The notes under the pieces: model-generated
Seen by the model: only the letters and a program-made list of their open reading frames with translations
Databases searched by the model: none
Told to the model about the DNA's origin: nothing
Origin: Polyodon spathula
Taxonomy: Eukaryota > Chordata > Actinopteri > Acipenseriformes > Polyodontidae
Assembly (NCBI RefSeq): GCF_017654505.1
Contig: NC_054553.1
Span: forward strand, 2,517,501-2,581,500
DNA: 64,000 bases
Reading direction: 5' to 3'
Program-made: the position numbers and the translations under genes
Part shown: piece after piece, positions 9,372 to 20,406 of the stretch
Position numbering within the stretch: the first letter of the stretch is position 1
Layout: the number at the start of each line of letters is the position of its first letter

Positions 9372-12300
9372 GCAATAGTGGTTAATACTCTCACTTGCAG
9401 TGTGCTTTGTACAGGATGTATGTATATATTTCCTAGTAGGTATTTTCAAACCAAAACTAAATGTTTTTCTGCAGCTTCTTGACTCATTCTGTAGGCATGT
9501 CAGAGACTTACTTTTATTTGCCTTACCAATGTGTGTGCATTGATTGCACACACTGTGTGCATTGAGCGTCCCAGTTTTATAGAAACGAAGGAAATTAGCT
9601 GAGCAACACCTAATGAGGCTCCTAGACTGATTCTCTGCAGAGAATCACAATTCTGAGGAGACTGTTCTGTGTATTAAAATTAACAAGGGTAATTATGTTA
9701 ATTGTCGTTGATTTACATTTTGCTAATGCATTTTAGTTAATTATACAAATTAATAGACCACAGAAAAAATTAATTACTTTTGAAGTGGGTGATCTAAATG
9801 GTGATGGAGGAAAATATGAAAGGAAAAAAAATCATATTTTGAGTAATAGTTTGTGCAAATACATGCCAGGGAAGGGATAAACAAAGGAAGTTCTGAGGTT
9901 CTGAAAAGACCCAATAATTCAAGCTCTCACAGATTGCAGTTCAAGTTTAATATTTGCCAACATAATGGAAAATCCCATTAAAATTCACTAGTTCAAGCTT
10001 AACAAACCTTGTAAAATGTCATCTGGTGGCCATTTCCCAAAAGCTACTTTAACAAACACGATATCATGAGAGCATTGTTAAAACAACTTTAACAATTTAG
10101 GTTCCCCATATCTACTGTATACATGTCTCCGGGGTAGTCCAGGGTAGTCATGAGGTGCACAGTGAAACAATTTGTGTAACACATAACAAATAGTTTATGC
10201 ATATGATGTGGTTACCTTACAATGTTTTTTTTTTAACTTCAGCAACTTTAACAATGTAGACATCCTAGACAAAATATAATTTTTTTTCCCAATTACACCC
10301 TCAAAGCTTGTAAGAGGGTTGGAAGCTGCTGCACCTTGAAAGAATGATCTTAAAGCCACAGGTACTGCAGTTATCAGTTATCTGTACTTTAGCTTCCTTT
10401 GAGAATCGCCTCCTTAAAGTTTAAGCAAATCCTAAAGTGGAGCCGAGTGATGTGAAGGACAGCAAAAGCATGGGGCAATAGACTGCAGAAATGAGGAAGC
10501 ATCTGCATAGGTGTGTGCATATAGCTGAACTCCCAGGTGATCTGCAGGGTTAGACCAAAACTGCCTCCAATAAATGGACTGCAGTTTATTTTAAATTCAT
10601 TTTTTCCAGGGACAATTATCTAGCAACCATTACTGTATCCCAATTCAGGCTCGATAGTAAAAAACAAAAAAAAACCTCTGCTCTAGTTGTATTTTCTGCC
10701 TGCTTACAGTCTGCTTATCTATTGCTATTGCTTTATGCACATAATTTACAAGTGTTTGGATTCATTCATCTGTACATTGTGTTTATTTTTCCATATGTGT
10801 AGAAGGTCACATGGCAAGTTTCTAAGTATGTCAGGGAAAATGCATGCGTCCAATATTAAGACCGACAATTGATTTAAAACATTGCCAAATGCAACCTTGC
10901 TGTATTCAAAAATATTGTTTCTTTAATTGGTATGCAGTATTAACCAGCCAGTTATTACTGATATGTATGATCACAGAACTGAGGCAAGCAGTCCTTCACA
11001 CACTCTCTGTGACACATTTAATTTAAAAACAAATAAAAAGGAAAGAAAAACCCTGCTGGTCTGTTTTACCCTGCAGGCAGAGGAATCACATTGATGTCGC
11101 TTGAGTGGCTCTCTGTGTCTATCACATGTTAATATTTCTGGCGTCGTCCTACAACACAAATGCTTGTTTCATAAAAAATAAGTAAAAGGGACACCGTACT
11201 CAGAAAAAACACATTATTATATGCTTTCAGCAAGCATCGTTGAGTAAGAAGTTCTGTCGCAGTTCTCTAGGATCCTTATCAATGAATTTCCAAATTATTT
11301 TAGGGTACAATTGTGGCACACACTAGAACAAAATGAATGATAATGATTTGAAATTCTGTGTCTTGATTTTCTGAGGTAATGCCAAAAGTTCCATTAGGTT
11401 CATAATAATGCAAACATCATCTTTTCCACTTGTCATTAGTACAGCAAGACATCTCTACAAATTGAAGACACTGACTAAATACACCCCAAATTTGACAGTT
11501 TCTAACTTGCAATGTGTTCCTGGGCACAGCATGAACTGAAGACTTGGCAAGCAGTCTTTAAACAAGATTCAAGGAACCATCAAGCAAGTGTTTATACATG
11601 CTTCACGAGATCTCAGGGGAATCTCTTTCAACCTCAGTGAATCAAACTTTGTTAACAACTACAAAGAAAGTAGCGTGTACTGGGACTTTGAACCAATCTG
11701 AAGAAGAAAAAAAATTGCGAGGTGAAAACAAAACATAAAAAAACCCCTAAAAAAACATGCAGGTTTCATTCATGTACCACCCAGGTATTTTAAATAAACA
11801 AGAAACTTCAAACTCTTCAGATTTTCTTTTTCTTGGTTAGAACTCACTTTCAGTTTTTGACTGTGTTCCGTGTAATGTTTTTTTTTTTTTTATTCCCAGC
11901 AGTGCAAAAGGACAGACCATGGGAAATGAAGATGTTTGTGAGAGCAAACCTGTCATGGGGAGGGTATGCCTTTTGAGCGTTTCATCCATCAATACGAAGG
12001 AGCCTTGGAAAGACAGTCTTCAGGCTAAAAGCCGTGACCTCCAATTAATAGTGCCTCCGCTTCTTACAGAATCTGTCTTCTCTGGGGCTGCAGTGGAGAC
12101 AGAAAGAGCTCTGTCGGTGCTGCAGAGTGTGGGGCAATTAGACAAGTATGGCACTGAGTGTCATATATCACAGCAATGTCACCAACCAGCCTTGCCCTGC
12201 ATTCCATTAGCAGAGCAAATTAGCCCTGTTTCACATCTCAACACAACACTAACATAAGATATGTCTGTGATTTAATGGAAGAATGCTCAAGCCAGAGGTG

Positions 12301-13509
12301 GCAGCTTTAAAAGCATGTATAATGTTATTGAATTGATGTAAGAGATGGTAAATAGAGCAACAGAACCGCGCTATATAACTACAAGGCTGTATTTTAAAAC
12401 TGCCGGCTAAACGAAAAACGAACTGACCTTTTAAACTTTAGTTAATTTAACTATATATATATATATATATAAATTCTGTCAGTTTATGGCAGAATTATTC
12501 CTGTACCTTGCCTCCAGAGCAGACAGCGGACACTGTGAAGATCACCGTACCAGAACCAGCAGGTACAATATTATTAGGCTCCATAATAATAAAATAAACG
12601 TGTTGTGTGGTTTCAAGAGGTTTACAAATAAATAAATCATCACTGACAAAATACTGTTTATTTTATGTTATTTGCTATGTGTTGCATTTGCTAGATTTAA
12701 GATTAGAGATGAGATGCAGGCCCGTTTATTCAGTTCATTTCAGTTATTTCAGAAGTGCAGATTTTTATTTGAAAGAGTGCAGGTGGGGTGTGTATAATTA
12801 TTTACACTATATATAACCGCAACTTTTCAGCTCTATCGCAGAGCTCTGCTCGAGCACCAACTGGCCACTGGAGTTCAAAGACAGATGTATACGTTCTAAG
12901 CAGCAGTCATATGACCTTGACACTTTAAGTCTTAAAGGGGCCATGTTCATGTTCAGGTAGCCAACCTAATTTAAACATCAAATTCCTAAACATTTTACAG
13001 ACTTTTCTATTTCTTTCATACAAGTCAAAGTTTATGTCTGTTTTTTCCCTTGAGATCCTTTCCCTTCAAGGATTGAAGAGTGTTGTAGCTGAAGCGTGTG
13101 GTTCAGTAATGGAGGTACTTCTTGTTCCCTCCCTCCCCTTTGCCACATCACCATTCTGTAACAGATCAAAATGGATGCATCAAAGAAGCTGAATTGTTTT
13201 TTGGTTTGTTTTCTTGCACGCTCTAACGTAACGACAAACAAGCAGACTCAAAGAGTTGTGCTGGCCAGCACTGAAGAAGAATAACAGAAATTACAATTAC
13301 CAAGTCATTAAGACACAATAACACTACAGTGAAACTCAAACACATTGTATTCACAAAATCCCTGCTGTATCAGGACCCTGCCACAATGCATATTTTAATT
13401 GCATTATATTGCTGATTGATTTGGTTTGGGGGTTGCATAAAATAGCCTTCCATAATGATCCGTTTAGCATTGTTATGGTCACATTCTGCACCTACAATAC
13501 AGGCATACT
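9372..13509. other. Unique DNA with small palindrome and short AT run
   Basis: Contains a perfect 18-bp palindrome at 9629-9646 and a short (AT)n run near 12453-12471. The plus-strand frame at 11919-12257 (112 aa, no domain recognised) follows an acceptor-like T-run ending ATTCCCAG at 11899, but no clear donor closes it. No gene is called. Confidence 0.5.
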
Positions 13510-13680
13510 GTGACACAGTGCGTTAAATGTACTGTCCTCTTCCCCATGGTTTACTGTTATTACCCTTATACAGTACAAGTTTATCATGATACACTTATAC
13601 TGTATTTTCAATCTACCATACTTTTCCAATGTATTTACCATGCTAAGCCATGGTTTAATATGATAGTTTTATATGAAACA
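13510..13680. repeat. CATGGTTTA-containing dispersed-repeat-like block
   Basis: CCATGGTTTACTGTTATTAC near the start and GCCATGGTTTAATATG near the end bracket several short near-repeats of TACTGTATTT and TTACCATG. The style resembles CATGGTA-rich miniature elements of fish, but no matching copy with clear ends was found here, so class and borders are uncertain. Confidence 0.25.
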
Positions 13681-16600
13681 GCTTAATCCTGTTATACACA
13701 GAGCAGAGTTGGCTATTTCCATAATGTCAGTGTAAGTTGTTTATCTCTTAACGTGGAAGGCTGGAGGCACGGATTATGAGATATCATGATAAACCCAATT
13801 CTCAGAGGAGCTAGATTATTTTTTTACTTTGTCTTCTGCACACTGTAAATAAGGCTCTTGTTTCTGTTCACTCCAGTAATGAAACCTGTGCTGCAGTGCA
13901 AGGGTGAAACCAGATGGAAAGCTAATAATGCGTGACTTGGGTTTTTTAATATGTTTTTTTTATGAATGGGAAACATGTTAAATATATGAATAATATATGT
14001 ACAACCTTTTCAACATATACTGTATAATACATATATGGCTCACATGGCTTTTGTGATAATTGTTCAAGATATTGTTTTACATGTTTATGGTTCATTTGGG
14101 AGTATTTCTGTGACTTGTTATTAATCTGTGAAAATCACAATGAGAGGTGTGTGCGTCCGCAAGAGTTTGGAGGTGCTTGTGTGCACGTGTTTGTGTTAGT
14201 GAGCATTGAGGCACTGCTGTTAGCAACCCCTGCCAAATAACGCCTCTAGTGTTATAAAAAGAGCTGAGTTGATTCCTTTATTAATCCATAAAAGTGATTT
14301 TAAGTGCCCTGCTTGTCTACAATATTGTTTGTTTTTTTATTTTTTATTATGTGCCATACACAAATACATACTGTATATTAAATGTCATATTTCATAATGC
14401 ATTTTTCTCATATGAGTTTTATGTTTCTCAATATAGTTACTTTATATTTTAAAAGCATTAATGATAAATGTAACATATATTCACATTTATATATTTTAAT
14501 ACATAAAAAATATATTTACCATATATCATGTATTTTTACATCTAGATAAGGGGCACATTTTGGTGTATTAAAAATGTATAAAATAGCTTGATAATATATT
14601 TTTATTATATTCTATTTCATTCAAGATTGATGCTGGGAACATATAAGTCTCATACATTTCTTATTATATATTAAGAATATATTTTTGTTCCATATGGGTT
14701 GCTGTATTTCGATAAGCACAGTTTACTGTGAGCAAAAAGCATGGAGCACAGCAAAAGAAGTGTGACAGAACTGTGTTTTTCTTATTTTGTAATGTGTTGC
14801 ATTCATTGTTCGGCTAGACTGCAGCCAGTGCTCTGAAGGATGAAGTCTTGATCTCAATCGAAATGTTTATATCAAGCCAACTGAACCAGATGCTAGTGGC
14901 GGCAAAGTTTAATAAACCCTGTTTGATTTTGCTGGTGGAGGGCTCTCATTTCTGAATGTGCACAGTGTATTGTGAGTGATGTAATTGCATTATGTTAAGT
15001 AGCCAGTATATAGATGTAAATGTTTGGGTTCCTCGTCTACTTTTGCACACGTCTGTTCCATTATGGTGCCAACACTATTGTGCTGATTATATTTCAGCTT
15101 CAATACCTGTGGATGTCTGTTGTTAGACAGTGGTGTCAGAGTCAATGCAGACCTGTTCACTTTCCCTGTATGTGTATACAGTAATCTTTATCTTCATGCT
15201 GGCTCCCTAAATTCAGCAGTACTTGAGTCTCTTTTCCAAAACCATCCAATCTTCTTAATTTCCACTCACAAGCTCCAGCAAGCAAGAAGATGCTCAAGCT
15301 GGGCTCAGTCAGGACAATCACCAAAGTCCTTGACAACCAGGAAAACAACACAACTGCTAGGGAACCTCTGCTTGGCCACACCCATTCCCTGCCATAGAAA
15401 GAGACTGTGTACCTTTATTCTCCTGGTTCCTTAAAAGGGAACGGTTAATTGGAGTTTAGCATGAGGCTCTTGTAGAACCTTGAAAAAAGTAACTTGAAGG
15501 TGCTGTCTATCAGATAACCGCATTAAAGACTAGTCTTGCAGAAACAGCAATATTGATTGTAAACAGTAATCTTACGGCTTTATGTTTATTTAAATCCATC
15601 AGAATTAACTTCATAAGCCATGACTGACAGATTTGTGTCAGACAGGGGTTTTAAATCAATACGGTATTACTGTACAGGTGCAGCATTATTTTTCTCCGTT
15701 TTCGTCGTTGTTGCTCTTCACAGCAAATCATTAAAATAACCTTCACGCTCTTCCTTGAATTAGTTAAGTTTGTAGATACAAACTTTTCATCTGAACAAGT
15801 CTCACAGTGGCAGGTGTTTAATAATAGCAACAAATGCACAATTCTCAGTGGTGCCCCCATAGGCAATTTATTAAAACCTTATTAGCAACACCAAAGGCAA
15901 TAGAAATACAGTAGAAATAGGTTCAGTATAGAGCAGAGTTGCATGTTTTATAGAGCTATTTACTAATGCCATTGAATAGCAGGAATTATTTGGCCCACAC
16001 AGTGACAGCCTGACAGGTCATAGATAAACCATTGTTCAGAGTGGGTGGACAAACTATAAAGTCAGCCAACACCCTAACTTGTATTTGAATTATTTCCCCC
16101 AGCTATATAATGTAGCAGGAGGATTAATACAGTTCTGTTTGAGTATTGCATCATTTTAGATATCACAAGGGTAGCTTGCTGCCATATTTTGCTGTTCTGA
16201 AATAATGTGATGAATCCCTTTGTGTCAGGGTTATAGTAATATCTTGTGCTCTGAATAGCACTGGCACACGAATGCAAGAAAGATACAAACCATGCTTAAA
16301 AGTGATAGTTTGTGTTTGGCAACAATACGGAAAGAGAACGATCCTCAGACAAGAGCTAATTGTGCTGGCAGAGCAGCAAATGTGTTGCACAGGAGATGAA
16401 AATAATTTCAAATCTTTGCTGCAAATAACAGGGTGACTCAATGTATAATGCAGCAAGACAGATCTTTGCAGTGCACGAGAAGGATACAATCTTGATGTGA
16501 TCCTACAGCACTAATGGTGCTGAGACTGTTTTTCAACATAAATTGTGTTAATTTATTGATGATGGCATTGCAATCGCTGCCTCCTTTAGTGTGATAGCAG

Positions 16601-16816
16601 TGTATGCCACACAAAGCATTAGGAGGAACCCTTGTTTGTTTGAATTAAATTGCCAGCTCAGACACCCTTTAAACTACTTTATTACCTCCTTTGACTCAGG
16701 GCTGTGATACACAAATAGAGAAGGGCAATGGACAGTGCATACTGCATCTGCATCGTATATAATCAGCACCAGCGTCGTCACTACTGTCCTTTTGTGTGTG
16801 AAGGCTACGGTCTGCA
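13681..16816. other. Unique DNA, AT-rich in the middle
   Basis: The section from about 13960 to 14700 is notably AT-rich, with many short ATATATTT words but no clean array. The opposing frames near 15120-15434 overlap antisense and show no domain. No gene or mobile element recognised. Confidence 0.5.
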
Positions 16817-16870
16817 TATGAAGTTTTCTGTGTGTATGAAGTTTTCTCTGTGTATGAAGCTTTTTCTGGC
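16817..16870 (+). repeat. 18-bp tandem repeat, three units
   Basis: Units TATGAAGTTTTCTGTGTG, TATGAAGTTTTCTCTGTG and TATGAAGCTTTTTCTGGC follow each other without a gap. The first two differ at one position and the third is more diverged. They explain the repeated K-L-H-T-x-R pattern of the minus-strand frame across 16674-17069. Confidence 0.9.
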
Positions 16871-18614
16871 ATCTACAGCAGGAAATCATTCTTGCATTCT
16901 GCAAATTTCTTGGTTGTAGTTGTCTGTTAAGCTGGTCCAATGCAACAGCAAAGTTTTGGCCCTTTTCTTTTGCATAGATTACTGTATGATGGAAAATAAG
17001 GCAAAAACACATATTCTTATAGATCTGGTTCCCCCTGTACAACTCTTTGAATTGCTCGCTTTCGGACATTGTAGTTTGTTTAAACCAATTCCTCTATCGG
17101 GTCCACCAGGACTTCAAAAACAAGAATAACAAAATAAAAAAGTGCTCCATGCTATTGTTTATATTGATTTCCAGCATTTACAACCAGCACTGAAATTCTA
17201 CCCACCGGCTGTAAACAAAACCAGCGCTCAGTTATTGAACTGATCTGTTTTTATGAGTTCCTTACGGGGTAGATTGCAAAGCATCTTGGGAACAGCGGTG
17301 GTTCACCAACAGTGGTAAAATGTTTATCTCCCCCTCCAGGCAACCAGATCTAAATATACAAGTTTTTATCTTATCAGACAACTACTGGCCACTGTGCAGC
17401 TAACTACAGCACTGCACATGACAATAGAGGCTGGTTTACCTGTTGTTTTTTTTGTACGCTGCCCTTAGAGGGACATATTTTAAAGTTATTAAAATATTTA
17501 CGGGGATAAAAGCTTCCCAGAGCCGCAGGAAGATTTGCATAGCGGTCTTATTTATGGCACCTGGAAAGTATGTATTTCAAACCGAAATGTCAACACAAAC
17601 AGATAAAAATGGTGTACAGTTAAAGAAAGCACATTGCACAGAATCTGAAGGAGTGCCTTGCAGTTATTGTAAGCGAAACAGAATTCAGAAGCAACAGTAT
17701 GCAGTGGCACCTATATGGAATCCACTTGCTATTCAACACCGGGTTGATCTTTTATAATAAATTTATTCAGAGTGGAGCGAGACAATGCCCTCTGGGATCA
17801 CAGTAATGTGGAAGAAGAGTAATCTAAAAATTCACCTGGAGAAAAAAATTAACAAGGCCCTTCTTTTGTGGTAACATTGAAAGCACTTATCTTTTCATTA
17901 AGGATAGGACTCGCTTCTTTAGAATCTTAGAACAGTTTATTTTCTATTTTATATGTTTGAGACATTTCATGTACAACAGGTGTGAACAACCTCAGAGAGT
18001 AACTGACAAGTCTCTGGCAATTTCATCGTCCCTTTGACAAAAAAAAAAAATTGTCATTTGAAAGTATGAAAAGTTTGATTCTAATAGCTGGTTGCTGTGA
18101 GTGTCATCATGCAGTGCAATACATATCTCTAAAAATATCCCTGTGATGGATGACTGTAGCCACGTTGTCTGTCAAATTCTCTTTGGTCAGCAATATATCA
18201 TTCCCAATAGAGTTACTGATAGAGACATAATGATAGTGGATTTTAATTATTCAGGTAGTATTGATCCCTATTTGATCTGGTGTGAATCATTTTAAACCGT
18301 TTCTCCCTGGGAGGCATGCATTACGCATTTGCCAGATTATAAATGAAATTGGGTCAGATGATGAAGGATAATGCAATTATTTTATAATTTTATACCATGT
18401 TTGGGGAGGATAAGTTATGTGGATTGATCAGATCTCAATTACGGACAAAAAAAAAAAAAAAGTTGATGCTAAACATTGAATTATTTATCAGGAACACCAA
18501 GTAATGTTGTTTAGAAGTCACATAGCTTTATCGTTCTATTGGATTATTTCATTGCACTTGTACACCCCTTGCATTCATGTATGTAAGCATATTTTTGACA
18601 TTTTTGATGCACCA

Positions 18615-18615
<1 letters not shown>
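16871..18615. other. Unique DNA, nothing recognised
   Basis: A plus-strand frame at 17443-17757 (104 aa) has no known domain and no splice or promoter context. Short A runs occur at about 18039 and 18447. No element ends seen. Confidence 0.5.

Positions 18616-18670
<55 letters not shown>
18616..18670 (+). repeat. (TTA)n microsatellite
   Basis: About 55 bp of uninterrupted TTA trinucleotide repeat. Confidence 0.95.
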
Positions 18671-18671
<1 letters not shown>

Positions 18672-18883
18672 CATTAATAATGTTTCAAAACAAATGTCAT
18701 TACACAAGTTGCTTAGTGTTCAATTTTTATAGATATACAATTTTTCCCTCAGGTTTTAGTAAACATCACAAAGACTTTCCACAGTGTTATTACCCAGGAA
18801 TGCTGTTACAATAACAAATCACATTATGTGATGAAAAACCCATTCAGTCTGAAAATATATTCAGTGACTGATAATGCCAAGGG

Positions 18884-18885
<2 letters not shown>

Positions 18886-18951
<66 letters not shown>
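18886..18951 (+). repeat. (TG)n microsatellite
   Basis: About 33 uninterrupted TG dinucleotides. It can adopt Z-DNA and is the source of the C-V-C-V frame at 18828-19208. Confidence 0.95.
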
Positions 18952-18952
<1 letters not shown>

Positions 18953-19310
18953 TTCCGAAATTGCTGATAGATCCTATTTAACGTGGGTCTCTACAGTTTT
19001 AAATTTAATACCCTGTAGTATTAAAGACCCATGCTGTATTATTTCATATACAAAAGGTCTCATTCTTACCATTACAAACATGCTCTCACATTATACAGAA
19101 CACTTCCAAGATTTCTGCAACTGCATATACCTAAAACAACGTAAAGTCTACCGTATCTATGAAACATGTTTTTCTATGCAACATGTTTTTCTTATTATAA
19201 AAACATAACAAAATGAGAACTTTTAAATCTGTAGGTGAAACAGGTATTGTTTGGGTCTGCTTGTATCACCCTCTTTTATTTCATTTTTATTTAAGTTTTC
19301 TCCTTACCTA

Positions 19311-20406
19311 AACTTAATTAATTCAAAATTGAAACTTCTATATGTTACAAATCTAATTACAAATGTAACCAAAAAAATGTGTTTGATGTCACCACATTAA
19401 GATGTGAAGCTATTTCATGTACACCTGCCACTTTTTAGACAAATGCAATAGGAACCCTGGCCTTTTTTTTTCTTCTTCTGAAGCGCAGCTGTTTTGTTTT
19501 CAGGACGTGGTGATGTTAAGCTCATGTCAAGCTAGTTAACGCCGACGCTGTCACATGCTCTTCTTTTCGGTGACACATGCCACTTGGCCGCCACCCCAAA
19601 GTAAGCTAACAGAATACCCTAGAGAAGGTAGGGAAGAATATATAAATGCTATATCTGCTTCAGGCCCTAGGTCAATACATACAGAAGTTTAAACTAATGT
19701 GTTTGTGTGTATAAACAGTAACCCATTGTGCATCTGCCCATCACATATCCATCCTAACCATTTACCTGCCATAAAACATGATTATTTATCTGACTTTTTG
19801 CATCTCCGCCCTTACTCTGGTCTCACCGCAGTCGGATAGGCGACAGATTTTGGTATATAATTTTGGGACTATAGGGTCTATGCTTTGTTTTCAAGCTGTA
19901 AAATATTTTTCTTTCTCTTGTCCACAACTTAAACATGGAATCTAGACCTAGACAGCCACATAAGGTCTTATTTGTTCTATAACTTTCCTTACAAGGCGTC
20001 CACTTGATCCTGCTGAGTTCTTAAATGTAGAGGTCTTGTAGAAGAGGTCGCATTGTCATCCTGTCCAGGGAGAAAGCCCTGCTTGTTTTGATTGACATTA
20101 TTGAGATTGCGGCCAAGTGGCATGTGTCACAGATAAGAAGAGTGTGTGACAGTGTCAGCGTTAACTAGCTTGACATGAGCTTAACATCACCACGTCCTGA
20201 AAACAAAACAGCTTCATTTCAGATGAATAAAAAGGACAAGATTACTATTGCATTTGTCTAAAAAGTGGTAGACGTAGATAAAATGGCTACCTGCTTTGTG
20301 TATCTACAAACCGCATCTTAATGTGGTGGTATCAAAAGATTTTTTCCGTTACATTTGTAATTAGATTTGTGACATACAGAAGTTTCAATTTTGAATTAAT
20401 TAAGTT
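19311..20406. mobile_element. 1.1-kb fold-back element with long inverted arms
   Basis: The left arm (about 19311-19591) and right arm (about 20109-20406) are reverse complements over nearly their whole length, separated by about 517 bp. Both outer ends read AACTTAATTAATTCAAAATT on their own strand. A 56-bp block is identical in both arms: 19487-19542 against 20158-20213. The arms match at about 90% by eye outside one block where the right arm has about 20 extra bases. The inner arm ends carry TGACACATGCCACTTGGCCG. The spacer has no recognised coding frame. The outer TTAATTAA is itself palindromic, so a TTAA-type target duplication cannot be told from arm sequence. This is best read as a non-autonomous fold-back DNA transposon. 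An alternative is two oppositely oriented copies of one repeat. I do not recognise the family. Confidence 0.75.

Noticed and set aside
16674..17069. 131-codon minus-strand frame with histidine-lysine repeats, the longest in the window
   Set aside because: The repeated part is the 18-bp tandem repeat at 16817-16870. The rest has no domain, and a plus-strand frame overlaps it.
18828..19208. 126-codon frame with a C-V repeat
   Set aside because: The repeat is the (TG)n microsatellite, and the flanking residues match nothing known.
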